From positions 1 through 64,000 of the forward strand of contig JADZAQ010000074.1 of NCBI GenBank assembly GCA_020852555.1: a DNA stretch of 64,000 nucleotides. Direction: 5' to 3'. Below, piece by piece: positions 1 to 8,982 of this stretch (positions within the stretch are counted from its first letter, which is position 1; the number at the start of each line of letters is the position of its first letter). Origin of the DNA: Burkholderiales bacterium (GTDB taxonomy: Bacteria; Pseudomonadota; Gammaproteobacteria; Burkholderiales; Casimicrobiaceae). The translations under genes and the position numbers were made by a program. Below the pieces are notes generated by a model. The model was given only the letters and a program-made list of their open reading frames with translations, made no database searches and was not told the DNA's origin.

Positions 1-127
1 ATCTGGGGCTGGTGTCGCTGCTCGATACGGTGCAGCGCCTTCAGCGCACTTCATGAACCGCCGTAAGCGGAACCGCACGTACGGTGGTGTGGGAGGGCGG
101 CGGGCGTGAGCCCGCCCCCTACCCGAT
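1..127 (+). mobile_element. 3' end (domains V and VI) of a class C group II intron; rest of element lies off the left edge
   Basis: Domain V-like GAACCGCCGTAAGCGGAACCGCACGTACGGTGGT (about 55-88): lower helix ACCGCCGTA/TACGGTGGT with a CGC triad containing a G.U pair. It is followed by a domain VI-like hairpin GGGAGGGcGGCGGGC-GTGA-GCCCGCCCCCTaCCCGAT with a bulged A 7 nt from the 3' end and a terminal AT (AY consensus). Confidence 0.85.
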
Positions 128-153
128 CGCCATCCGCGGGAGGCACCACGCTC

Positions 154-2331
154 ATGCAGGCGATCGAAGCCGACCAGACGCGCGCGCTCGAGGAGAAGTT
201 CGATCCGGAGATGCGCTTTCGCCCGGTGTGGCACCCGGCGGCGCTCATCGTCACCGCGCTGCTCATCGTCCTGTCGTCGTTCCACTACTACACGGCGGGC
301 TTCGGTCTGCTGCGCGAAGCCACGCACCGCGGCACGCACATGGCCTTCGTGCTGTCGCTCATCTTCCTCGTCTTTCCGCTGCGCAAGGCGCTGCTCGATG
401 CGCCGCCGAAGCCGGGGCCGCTCGCGCCGGGCGGCGTGCCGCTGTACGACTGGGCCTGCGCGGTGCTGATCGCGGTCGCGGCGCTGTACATCCCGTACGT
501 GTTCGACGACCTCGCCTTCCGCGTCGGCAATCCGAATGGGCTCGACGTGGTCATGGGCACGCTCCTCGTGATCCTGCTCATCGAGGCGACGCGGCGCAGC
601 ATGGGCTGGCCGCTGCCGATCATCGCGATCATCTTCATGGTGTACGCGCTCGCCGGGATGTGGTTCCCCGGCCTCCTCAAGCACTCGGGCGCGTCGTGGT
701 CCACGCTCGTCAATCATCTCTACCTCACGAGCCAGGGCATCTATGGGATCGCCATCGGCGTGGTGGCCACCTACGTCTTCCACTTCGTGCTCTTCGGCGT
801 GCTGGCGACCGCGATCGGGTTGGGGCAGCTCTTCATCGACATCGCATCGTCGATCGCGGGTCGCTACGCGGGTGGGCCGGCGAAGGTCTCGGTGTTCGCC
901 TCCGCGCTCTTCGGGATGCTCTCCGGTTCGTCGGTGGCAAACGCGGTCACTGTCGGCTCGCTGACGATTCCAGCAATGGTCCGGCTGGGCTATCCGCGGC
1001 ACTTCGCGGGTGGCGTGGAAGCCGCCTCGTCGACCGGCGGGCAGATCACGCCGCCGATCATGGGCGCGGCGGCGTTCCTGATGATCGAGTTCCTGAACCT
1101 GCCGTACTCGACGATCATCGTCGCCGCCGTGGTGCCGGCGTTCATGCATTTCTTCGGCGTCTTCATGCAGGTCCATTTCGAGGCGAAGAACAAGGGCTTG
1201 CGCGGACTCACCAAGGAGGAGCTCCCGGACCTGCCGAAGACGCTGCGCGCGAACTGGCCGACGCTGATCCCGCTCTTCCTCCTGGTCGGGATCATCGTCA
1301 ACGGCAATACCCCGTATCTCGCGGCCTTCACCGGGATCAGCTCGTGCATCCTGGTCGGGCTCTTCACGTCGCGGCACGGCACGCGGCCGCGGCAGTACGC
1401 GGTGCTCTTCGCGCTGCACGCGGTGCTGGTCGGCCTCTTCCTGCGCGCCTTCGGCGACTGGGGCCCGTGGATCTTCGCCGCGATGGTGATCGTGGTGCCG
1501 CTCGTGCATCGGGCGCTCGGCTGCGAGTCGCGCATCGGTCGCGCGGCGATCCTCGCGGCGTTCGAGTTGGGCGCGAAGTACGCGCTGGCGGTGGGCGCTG
1601 CCGCCGCCACCGTCGGCATCGTGATCGGCGTCGTGACGCTCACCGGCGTCGGCTTCAAGCTGTCGTACATCGTGACGTCGGCGGCGAATTCCATCGCCAC
1701 CGGGGTCGCCGCCTTCCTGCCCACCGGCTGGACGAACCTGCAGGCGCTGACGCTGGTGGCCGCGCTCGTGATGACCGGCCTCGTGTGCATCCTCATGGGC
1801 TGCGGCATCCCGACGACGGCCAACTACATCATCATGGCCACGGTGGCGGCACCCACGCTCGCCATGCTCGGCGTGCAGCCGATCGTCGCGCACTTCTTCG
1901 TCTTCTACTATGGTGTGCTCGCCGACATCACCCCACCCGTGGCGCTCGCGGCGTACGCCGCGGCGGGAATGGCGGGTTCGGATCCCTTCAAGACGGGGAA
2001 CACCGCGTTCCGCCTGGGCCTGGGCAAGGTGCTGGTGCCGTTCGTGTTCGTATTCGCGCCGTCGCTGCTCATCAAGGTCCAGAACTTCTCGCTGCAGGAA
2101 TTCGTCCTGGCGTTCGCCGGCTGCGTCCTCGGCATCGCCGTGCTGTCGGCGGCGCTGTCGAACTACATGCTCACGCGCATGCGGATCTGGGAACGCCTGC
2201 TGTGCGTCGTCGCGGCGATCCTCATGATCGCGCCCGAACTCGTGAGCACCCTGGTCGGCATCGGGCTCACGGTTCCGGTGGTGCTGGCGCAGCTCGCGGC
2301 ACGGCGGCGACGAGGGGTGGCGACGGCGTAG
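154..2331 (+). CDS. TRAP transporter permease, 4TM/12TM (DctQM-type) fusion protein
   Basis: ORF 106..2331 (741 aa), hydrophobic throughout; TRAP-type motifs such as GMLSGSSVANAVTVGSLTIPAM and GCGIPTTANYIIMATVAAP. Likely ATG at 154 preceded by a GGGAGG RBS. Confidence 0.9.
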   Translation: MQAIEADQTRALEEKFDPEMRFRPVWHPAALIVTALLIVLSSFHYYTAGFGLLREATHRGTHMAFVLSLIFLVFPLRKALLDAPPKPGPLAPGGVPLYDWACAVLIAVAALYIPYVFDDLAFRVGNPNGLDVVMGTLLVILLIEATRRSMGWPLPIIAIIFMVYALAGMWFPGLLKHSGASWSTLVNHLYLTSQGIYGIAIGVVATYVFHFVLFGVLATAIGLGQLFIDIASSIAGRYAGGPAKVSVFASALFGMLSGSSVANAVTVGSLTIPAMVRLGYPRHFAGGVEAASSTGGQITPPIMGAAAFLMIEFLNLPYSTIIVAAVVPAFMHFFGVFMQVHFEAKNKGLRGLTKEELPDLPKTLRANWPTLIPLFLLVGIIVNGNTPYLAAFTGISSCILVGLFTSRHGTRPRQYAVLFALHAVLVGLFLRAFGDWGPWIFAAMVIVVPLVHRALGCESRIGRAAILAAFELGAKYALAVGAAAATVGIVIGVVTLTGVGFKLSYIVTSAANSIATGVAAFLPTGWTNLQALTLVAALVMTGLVCILMGCGIPTTANYIIMATVAAPTLAMLGVQPIVAHFFVFYYGVLADITPPVALAAYAAAGMAGSDPFKTGNTAFRLGLGKVLVPFVFVFAPSLLIKVQNFSLQEFVLAFAGCVLGIAVLSAALSNYMLTRMRIWERLLCVVAAILMIAPELVSTLVGIGLTVPVVLAQLAARRRRGVATA

Positions 2332-2379
2332 GACCTTGCAGGGGTCCCCCGGGTCGCGGCCGGCGATCGGGTGGTGATT

Positions 2380-2423
2380 GGAATATACATTCCATTCGCG
2401 TGGAATGTCGAAACTTGCGTTTC
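2380..2423. promoter_or_regulatory. Operator-like cluster of inverted repeats upstream of iolC
   Basis: GGAAT-ATAC-ATTCC (2380-2393, i.e. GGAA-N6-TTCC), ATTCCA-N6-TGGAAT (2389-2406) and GAAAC-TTGC-GTTTC (2410-2423) in the 5' region of the iol operon. Confidence 0.6.
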
Positions 2424-2505
2424 ACGAGGCGGTGCGGGACAATGCCGGCGCGCCGCCCACCCCCTCCTGCGGCGATCGACACGCCGTCGCGAATCCCTGC
2501 CCACC

Positions 2506-4440
2506 ATGCGCAATACCACTTCCTTCGCGTCCGGCCGCGCGCTCGATGTCGTCTGTCTCGGCCGCTTCGCGGTCGATTTCTACGCGCAGCAGATCGGCGC
2601 GCGCCTGGAGGACTGCACCGGCTTTTCCAAGTACTTGGGCGGCTCGTCGGCCAACACCGCCTTCGGCTGCGCGCGTCTCGGCCTCCGCGCCGGGCTCATC
2701 TCGCGCGTCGGCAACGACGGCAACGGTCGCTTCCTCGTCGAGACGATCCGCAAGGAGGGCTGCGATACCAGCCACGTGAGTATCGATCCGCAGCGCCTGA
2801 CCGGCGCGGTGGTGCTGGGCATCAAGGACAAGGACACGTTCCCGCTCATCTTCATGCGCGAGAACTGCGCCGACATGGCGATCACCGAGGACGACGTCGA
2901 GGAGTCGTACATCGCGTCGGCGCGTGCGCTGCTCATCACCGGCACCCACTTCTCGACCGCCTACATCGACCGCATCAGCAATCTGGCGCTCGACCGTGCC
3001 CGCGCGCACGACGTGCGCACGGTGCTCGACATCGACTATCGCCCGGTGCTGTGGGGGCTCACCAATCGCGGCGACGGCGAGACGCGCTTCATCGCCTCCG
3101 ACGGTGTCACCGCGCACCTCCAGCGCATCCTGCCGAAGTTCGACCTCGTGATCGGCACCATCGAGGAGTTCAACATCGCCGGCGGCAGCGTCGACATCAT
3201 GGCCTCGCTCCACGCGGTGCGCGCGGTGACGTCGGCAACGCTCGTCGTGAAGCGCGGACCGCTCGGCTGCGCGGTGATCGACGGGGCGATTCCCGCCTCG
3301 CTCGACGCCGCCTTCAACGGCGAGGGTGTCACCGTCGAGGTGCTCAACGTCCTTGGCGCCGGCGACGCGTTCTCGGCGGGCTTCCTGTCGGGCTGGGTGC
3401 GCGGCGAGGACTACGATCGCTGCGCGCGTTACGCGAACGCCTGTGGCGCGCTCGTCGTGTCGCGGCACGGCTGCGCACCGGCGATGCCGACCCGGATCGA
3501 GCTGGACTACTTCCTCGCTCACGCCGAGCGCATCCCGCAGCCCGATCGCGACGAGACGCTCACGCGCCTGCACCGGGTGACGGCGCCACGCGTGCCGCGG
3601 CCCGAGGTATTCGCCTTCGCCTTCGACCATCGCAATCCGTTCTTCGACCTCGCGCAGCGCGCCGGTGTCGCGGAGGAGCACCTGTCGCGGCTGAAGTCGC
3701 TCCTCGTCGAGGCGGTGGCCGAGACCGAGGCGGCGTACGGACTCGCCGGCAAGATCGGCATCCTTTGTGACGATCGCTACGGGCAGGATGCGCTCAATGC
3801 GGCGACGGGGCGCGGTTGGTGGATCGGACGTCCGGTCGAGTTGCCGGGCTCCAATCCGCTGGTCTTCGACCGCGGCCGTTCGATCGGCACCACGCTCGTC
3901 GGCTGGCCGCTGGAGCACGTCGCCAAGTGCCTCGTCGCCTACCATCCCGACGATCCCGTCGAGCACCGCCTGGAGCAGGAGGCGCAGATCCGCACGCTGT
4001 ACGGCGCGGTGCAGGCGAGCGGACACGAGCTCCTGCTCGAGATCATCCCGCCACGCGAGCCCGTGCGCGACGAGCACACGATCTACCGGGCGCTCAAGCG
4101 CCTGTACAACCTCGGCATCCATCCGGAATGGTGGAAGCTCGAGCCCATGACGCCGGCGCAGTGGCAGGCGATCGATGCACTGATCGCCGAGCGCGACCCG
4201 TACTGTCGCGGGGTGCTCGTACTCGGCCTCAATGCACCGGTCGCCGCACTGGCCGAGAGCTTCGCGCAGGCAAAGGCGAGCAAGACCTGCCGCGGCTTCG
4301 CGGTCGGTCGTACCATCTTCCAGGAGCCGGCTGCGGCGTGGCTGGCCGGTCGCGACGACGATGTGGCGCTCAAGCGCGCGGTGCGCGCGAACTTCGAGGC
4401 GCTCATCGACGCCTGGCGGGGGACGCGGGCGTGCGCCTGA
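2506..4440 (+). CDS. iolC: 5-dehydro-2-deoxygluconokinase (PfkB family) fused to a C-terminal DUF2090/IolJ-like aldolase domain
   Basis: PfkB motifs (GGSSANTAFGCARLG, GAGDAFSAGFLSGW) followed by a ~320 aa DUF2090-like region (FAFDHRNPFFD...). Start ATG at 2506. Confidence 0.9.
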   Translation: MRNTTSFASGRALDVVCLGRFAVDFYAQQIGARLEDCTGFSKYLGGSSANTAFGCARLGLRAGLISRVGNDGNGRFLVETIRKEGCDTSHVSIDPQRLTGAVVLGIKDKDTFPLIFMRENCADMAITEDDVEESYIASARALLITGTHFSTAYIDRISNLALDRARAHDVRTVLDIDYRPVLWGLTNRGDGETRFIASDGVTAHLQRILPKFDLVIGTIEEFNIAGGSVDIMASLHAVRAVTSATLVVKRGPLGCAVIDGAIPASLDAAFNGEGVTVEVLNVLGAGDAFSAGFLSGWVRGEDYDRCARYANACGALVVSRHGCAPAMPTRIELDYFLAHAERIPQPDRDETLTRLHRVTAPRVPRPEVFAFAFDHRNPFFDLAQRAGVAEEHLSRLKSLLVEAVAETEAAYGLAGKIGILCDDRYGQDALNAATGRGWWIGRPVELPGSNPLVFDRGRSIGTTLVGWPLEHVAKCLVAYHPDDPVEHRLEQEAQIRTLYGAVQASGHELLLEIIPPREPVRDEHTIYRALKRLYNLGIHPEWWKLEPMTPAQWQAIDALIAERDPYCRGVLVLGLNAPVAALAESFAQAKASKTCRGFAVGRTIFQEPAAAWLAGRDDDVALKRAVRANFEALIDAWRGTRACA

Positions 4441-6266
4441 CCGTCGCGCAAGCGATCGTGCGCTACCTCGCGGCGCTGCGTAGCGCGACGCCGGAAGGTG
4501 TCGAGCCGCTCTTCGCCGGCGTATTCGCGATCTTCGGTCACGGCAACGTCGCCGGCATGGGCGAGGCGCTGCACGCGCACCGTCACGCCTTGCCGACGTA
4601 CCGCGCGCACAACGAGCAGGCGATGGCGCACTCGGCGATCGCCTACGCGAAGGCGAAGTTCCGTCGCCGCATGATGGCCTGCACGACGTCGATCGGCCCC
4701 GGCGCCACCAATCTCGTGACCGCGGCGGCGCTCGCGCACGTCAATCGCCTGCCGGTGCTCTTCCTGCCCGGCGACGTCTTCGTCTCGCGCGCGCCGGATC
4801 CGGTGCTGCAGCAGGTTGAGGACTTCGGCGACGGCACGATCACCGCCAACGACTGTTTCCGCCCGGTGTCGCGCCACTTCGATCGCATCGTGCATCCCGC
4901 GCAGCTGCTGACCGCGCTGCCGGAGGCGGTGCGCGTGCTGACCGACGCGGCGCTGTGCGGACCGGTCACGCTCGCGCTGCCGCAGGACGTGCAGACGATG
5001 GCGTACGACTACCCGGATGCCTTCTTTGCGCCGGCCGTGGTCAGCTTCGATGCGCCTGCGCCGACCGCCGCCGCGATCGCCCGCGCCGCGGAAGCGCTGC
5101 GCGGCGCGCAGCGCCCGCTCATCGTCGCCGGCGGCGGCGTGCTCTATGGGCTTGCCACCGACGCGCTGCGGATCTTTGCCGATGCGCACGGCATTCCGGT
5201 CGCCGAGACGCAGGCCGGCAAGGGCGCGCTGCCGTGGGACCATCCGCTGCAAGCGGGCGCGATCGGCGTCACCGGGTCACCCGCCGCCAATGCGCTGGCC
5301 GCCGGCGCCGACGTGGTGCTCGCGGTGGGCACGCGGCTCGCCGATTTCACCACCGGCTCGCACTCGCTCTTTACGCAGGCACGGCTCGTCAACCTCAACG
5401 TCAATGCCTTCGACGCCCGCAAGTGGCACGGCATCGACGTCGTCGGCGATGCCGGCTCCGGACTTGCCGCGCTGACCGCGGCGCTCGCCGGCTGGACCGC
5501 TGCCGCCTCGTGGCAGACGCGCGCCCGCGATACGGCGCGCGCCTGGCGCGACGACATCGCGCGGCTCACCGGGCAGCGCGACGTGGTGCTTCCCTACGAC
5601 GGCGACGTGATCGGCGCCGTGCAGCGCTCCTCGCGCACGTCGACCGCGGACGACGTCGCGGTATGCGCCGCCGGCACGCTTCCCGGTGAACTGCACAAGC
5701 TCTGGCGGACGAGCGTGCCGGGCGGCTATCACGTCGAGTACGGCTACTCCTGCATGGGCTACGAGATCGCCGGCGGCATCGGCGTGAAGATGGCGTATCC
5801 CGAGCGCGAGGTGATCGTGCTGGTGGGCGACGGCAGCTACCTCATGCTCAATGCCGAGATCGCGACCTCGGTGATGCTCGACCGCAAGCTCATCGTCGTG
5901 CTCCTCGACAACCGCGGCTACGGCTGCATCAGCCGCCTGCAGCAGTCGGTGGGCGGGGCGCCGTTCAACAATCTCCTCGACGACGGCACCGCCGGGAGCG
6001 CACCACGCATCGACTTCGCGGCGCACGCCGCGGCGATGGGCGCCCGCGCCGAGCACGTGCGCTCGATCCCCGAGCTCGAGGCGGTGCTCGCGCGGGCGCG
6101 GGCGAGCGATCGCACCTACGTCGTCGTCATCGACACCGATCCGGCGCGGACCACCGCCGAAGGTGGCTGGTGGTGGGAGGTTGCGGTCCCGGAAGTGAGC
6201 GAGCGCGCGGAAGTGCGCGCGGCGCGCGCCGACTACGAGGCGGGCAAGACGAAGCAGGTGCCGTAG
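4431..6266 (+). CDS. iolD: 3D-(3,5/4)-trihydroxycyclohexane-1,2-dione acylhydrolase (ThDP-dependent)
   Basis: Frame of ORF 3816..6266. GTG at 4431 overlaps the iolC stop. N-terminus RLTVAQAIVRYLAALR, ThDP motif GDGSYLMLNAEIATSV. Confidence 0.92.
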   Translation: MRLTVAQAIVRYLAALRSATPEGVEPLFAGVFAIFGHGNVAGMGEALHAHRHALPTYRAHNEQAMAHSAIAYAKAKFRRRMMACTTSIGPGATNLVTAAALAHVNRLPVLFLPGDVFVSRAPDPVLQQVEDFGDGTITANDCFRPVSRHFDRIVHPAQLLTALPEAVRVLTDAALCGPVTLALPQDVQTMAYDYPDAFFAPAVVSFDAPAPTAAAIARAAEALRGAQRPLIVAGGGVLYGLATDALRIFADAHGIPVAETQAGKGALPWDHPLQAGAIGVTGSPAANALAAGADVVLAVGTRLADFTTGSHSLFTQARLVNLNVNAFDARKWHGIDVVGDAGSGLAALTAALAGWTAAASWQTRARDTARAWRDDIARLTGQRDVVLPYDGDVIGAVQRSSRTSTADDVAVCAAGTLPGELHKLWRTSVPGGYHVEYGYSCMGYEIAGGIGVKMAYPEREVIVLVGDGSYLMLNAEIATSVMLDRKLIVVLLDNRGYGCISRLQQSVGGAPFNNLLDDGTAGSAPRIDFAAHAAAMGARAEHVRSIPELEAVLARARASDRTYVVVIDTDPARTTAEGGWWWEVAVPEVSERAEVRAARADYEAGKTKQVP

Positions 6267-6274
6267 CGAAAGAC

Positions 6275-7159
6275 ATGGTCATGAACGTGAAGATCGGCAT
6301 CAATCCCATCTCGTGGAGCAACGACGACCTGCCCTCGCTCGGCGGTGAGACGCCGCTGGCGACCGCGCTGTCGGAGGGCCGCGCGATCGGCTACCAAGGC
6401 TTCGAGCTCGGCAACAAGTTTCCGCGCGAGTCGGCGGCGCTGCGCCGAGTCCTCGCCGAGTACGACCAGGAACTCGTCTCCGGTTGGTATTCGGGGCAGC
6501 TCGCGCGGCGCACGGTGGAGGAGGAGATCGCGGCGGTCGGCCCGCACCTGCGTCTCCTCGCCGACAACGGCGCCAGGGTCATGGTCTACGGCGAGGTCGC
6601 CGACAGCATCCAGGGGCTGCCACAGCCGCTGTACAAGCGCCCGCGCTTCTTCACGGCGGAGCAATGGGACGGCTACGCCGATCGCCTGACGCGCTTCGCG
6701 CGGCACACGCTCGCGCAGGGTGTGCGCGTCGCCTACCATCATCACATGGGTGCGTACGTCGAAACGCCCGCCGACGTCGACGAGCTCATGCGCCGCGTCG
6801 GACCGGAAGTGGGGCTCCTCTTCGATACCGGCCACATGACCTTCGCCGGCGGCGATGCGGTGGTGATGCTCGCCAAGCACGTCGATCGCGTCTGCCACGT
6901 GCACTGCAAGGACGTGCGGCCGGCCGTGATCCGCCTCGCCCGCAACAACGACTGGAGCTTCCTGCAGTCGGTCATCAACGGCGCCTTCACCGTTCCCGGC
7001 GACGGCGCGATCGACTTCCCGGCGGTGATCGAGGTGCTGCGCAAGCACGGCTACGCCGGCTGGCTCGTCGTCGAGGCCGAGCAGGATCCGGCGGTGGCAC
7101 CGAGCCACGCGTACGCCGAGAAGGGATTTCGCACGCTGCAACGGCTCGTTGCCGCGTAG
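6275..7159 (+). CDS. iolE: myo-inosose-2 dehydratase
   Basis: MNVKIGINPISWSNDDLPSLGG...; xylose-isomerase-like TIM barrel; typical IolE N-terminus and neighbourhood. Confidence 0.92.
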   Translation: MVMNVKIGINPISWSNDDLPSLGGETPLATALSEGRAIGYQGFELGNKFPRESAALRRVLAEYDQELVSGWYSGQLARRTVEEEIAAVGPHLRLLADNGARVMVYGEVADSIQGLPQPLYKRPRFFTAEQWDGYADRLTRFARHTLAQGVRVAYHHHMGAYVETPADVDELMRRVGPEVGLLFDTGHMTFAGGDAVVMLAKHVDRVCHVHCKDVRPAVIRLARNNDWSFLQSVINGAFTVPGDGAIDFPAVIEVLRKHGYAGWLVVEAEQDPAVAPSHAYAEKGFRTLQRLVAA

Positions 7160-7170
7160 GGAAGACGACC

Positions 7171-7971
7171 ATGAGCCTCCTCGTCAAGGCCAGCAAGACC
7201 GGGCGCGACATCGTGCGCGTGACGCCGCACTCCGCGGGTTGGCGCTACGTCGGCTTCGCGGCGCACCGCCTGCGCGCGGGGGAGACGATCGAGCGGCCGG
7301 GCGACGACGACGAGGCGTGCATCGTGGTCCTGCGTGGCCGGGTCGACGTGACGGTGCCGGGGTCCACCTGGCGGGCGATCGGCAAACGCAGCAGCGTCTT
7401 CGCCGACGAGTCGCCGTACGCTGTCTACGTCCCGGCGCAGGTCGGCGCTACCGTCACCGCGATCGACGACACCGAGATCGGCATCGCGACCGCGCCGGCG
7501 CCGCAATCGCGCACCCGCGCCGCACGCCTCATCGAGCCGGCGTCGATGCAGCGCTCGACGCGCGGCAGCGGCGCCAATACGCGCTACGTCTGCGACATCC
7601 TGCCGCAGACCGAGCCCGCCGATCGGCTGCTGGTGGTCGAGGTGGTGACTCCCTCCGGGCATTCGTCGAGCTATCCGCCGCACAAGCACGATACCGATGA
7701 CCTGCCGGCCGAGAGCGCGCTCGAGGAGACGTACTACCACCGCCTCGACCCGGCGCAGGGCTTCGCCTTCCAGCGCGTGTACACCGACGACCGCTCGCTC
7801 GACGAGGCGCTCGCCGTCGAGGATCACGACGTGGTCATGGTGCCGCGCGGCTACCATCCGGTGGTGGTGCCGTACGGCTACACCTCGTATTACCTCAACG
7901 TGATGGCCGGCCCCACGCGCGAATGGCACTTCAAGAACGACCCCGCGCACGAGTGGATGCTGCGCCGATAG
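7171..7971 (+). CDS. iolB: 5-deoxy-glucuronate isomerase
   Basis: IolB motifs: VVTPSGHSSSYPPHKHD, LEETYYHRLDPAQGFAFQRVYTDD, GYHPVVVPYGY. Confidence 0.92.
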   Translation: MSLLVKASKTGRDIVRVTPHSAGWRYVGFAAHRLRAGETIERPGDDDEACIVVLRGRVDVTVPGSTWRAIGKRSSVFADESPYAVYVPAQVGATVTAIDDTEIGIATAPAPQSRTRAARLIEPASMQRSTRGSGANTRYVCDILPQTEPADRLLVVEVVTPSGHSSSYPPHKHDTDDLPAESALEETYYHRLDPAQGFAFQRVYTDDRSLDEALAVEDHDVVMVPRGYHPVVVPYGYTSYYLNVMAGPTREWHFKNDPAHEWMLRR

Positions 7972-7993
7972 CCAAGGACCAAGGACCACGACG

Positions 7994-8977
7994 ATGGATG
8001 CAGCTCTCTTCGGTGCCGGCCGCATCGGCAAGATCCACGCCGGCAATCTCGCCCGGCAGCCCGGCGTTGCGCTGCGCTACGTCGTTGACGTCGACGCCGG
8101 TGCGGCTGCCGCGCTCGCCCGGCAGCACGGCGCCAGGGTGGCGACCGCCGACGAGGTGTTCGCCGACAAGGACGTCGGCGTGGTGGTCATCGGCTCGTCG
8201 ACCGACACCCACGCCGACCTCATCGTGCGCGCCGCCGCCGCCGGCAAGGCGATCTTCTGCGAGAAGCCGGTGGATTTGGCCGTCGACCGCGCGCGCCGCT
8301 GCGCCGAGGCGGTACGACAGGCGGGCGTCACCTGCCTCATCGGTTTCCAGCGCCGCTACGATCCGACGTTCAACGCGGTCAAGGAGCGCATCGTCAAGGG
8401 TGAGATCGGCGAGCCCGAAATGCTCGTCGTGACGAGCCGCGATCCGGGGGCGCCACCGGTCGAGTACCTGAAGCGCTCGGGCGGCATCTTCCGCGACATG
8501 CTGATCCACGATTTCGACATCTTCCGCTGGATCCTCGACGACGACGCGGCCACCGTCTACGCCACCGGCAGCGTCCTGACCGATCCCGCGGTGGGCAGCG
8601 TCGGCGACATCGACTGCACCGCGGTCACGATTCGCACGCGCCGGGGACGGCTGTGTCAGATCAACACCACGCGGCGTGCGGCGTACGGCTACGACCAGCG
8701 CTTCGAGGTGATCGGCAGCCTCGGCATGCTGCAGGCCAACAACCACCGGCCTACCGAAGTGGTGGCGTCGACCGCCACGGCGGTCAGCGCCGATTTGCCG
8801 GAGCATTTCTTCCTCGAGCGCTATCGTGCCGCGTACGCGGCCGAGATGGCGCACTTCTTCGAGGCGCTCGCCAAGGGGGCGCCGGTGCGCACGTCGATCG
8901 CCGACGGAGTGGCAGCACTCGAGCTCGCCGACGCCGCGACCACCTCGTGGCGCGAGCAGCGCATCGTCACCGTCTAG
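7994..8977 (+). CDS. iolG: inositol 2-dehydrogenase (Gfo/Idh/MocA family)
   Basis: GAGRIGKIHAGNLA Rossmann motif, CEKPVDL, HDFDIFRWIL. Confidence 0.9.
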   Translation: MDAALFGAGRIGKIHAGNLARQPGVALRYVVDVDAGAAAALARQHGARVATADEVFADKDVGVVVIGSSTDTHADLIVRAAAAGKAIFCEKPVDLAVDRARRCAEAVRQAGVTCLIGFQRRYDPTFNAVKERIVKGEIGEPEMLVVTSRDPGAPPVEYLKRSGGIFRDMLIHDFDIFRWILDDDAATVYATGSVLTDPAVGSVGDIDCTAVTIRTRRGRLCQINTTRRAAYGYDQRFEVIGSLGMLQANNHRPTEVVASTATAVSADLPEHFFLERYRAAYAAEMAHFFEALAKGAPVRTSIADGVAALELADAATTSWREQRIVTV

Positions 8978-8982
8978 ACGCG

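Noticed and set aside
1-56. Frame-3 open stretch LGLVSLLDTVQRLQRTS* as the end of an intron-encoded reverse transcriptase
   Set aside because: Position fits, but 17 residues are too few to assign; needs upstream sequence.
84-3770. 1228-aa ORF overlapping the TRAP and iolC genes in another frame
   Set aside because: Arg/Ala/Gly/His-rich compositional shadow of high-GC codon usage; the overlapping frames encode clear conserved families.
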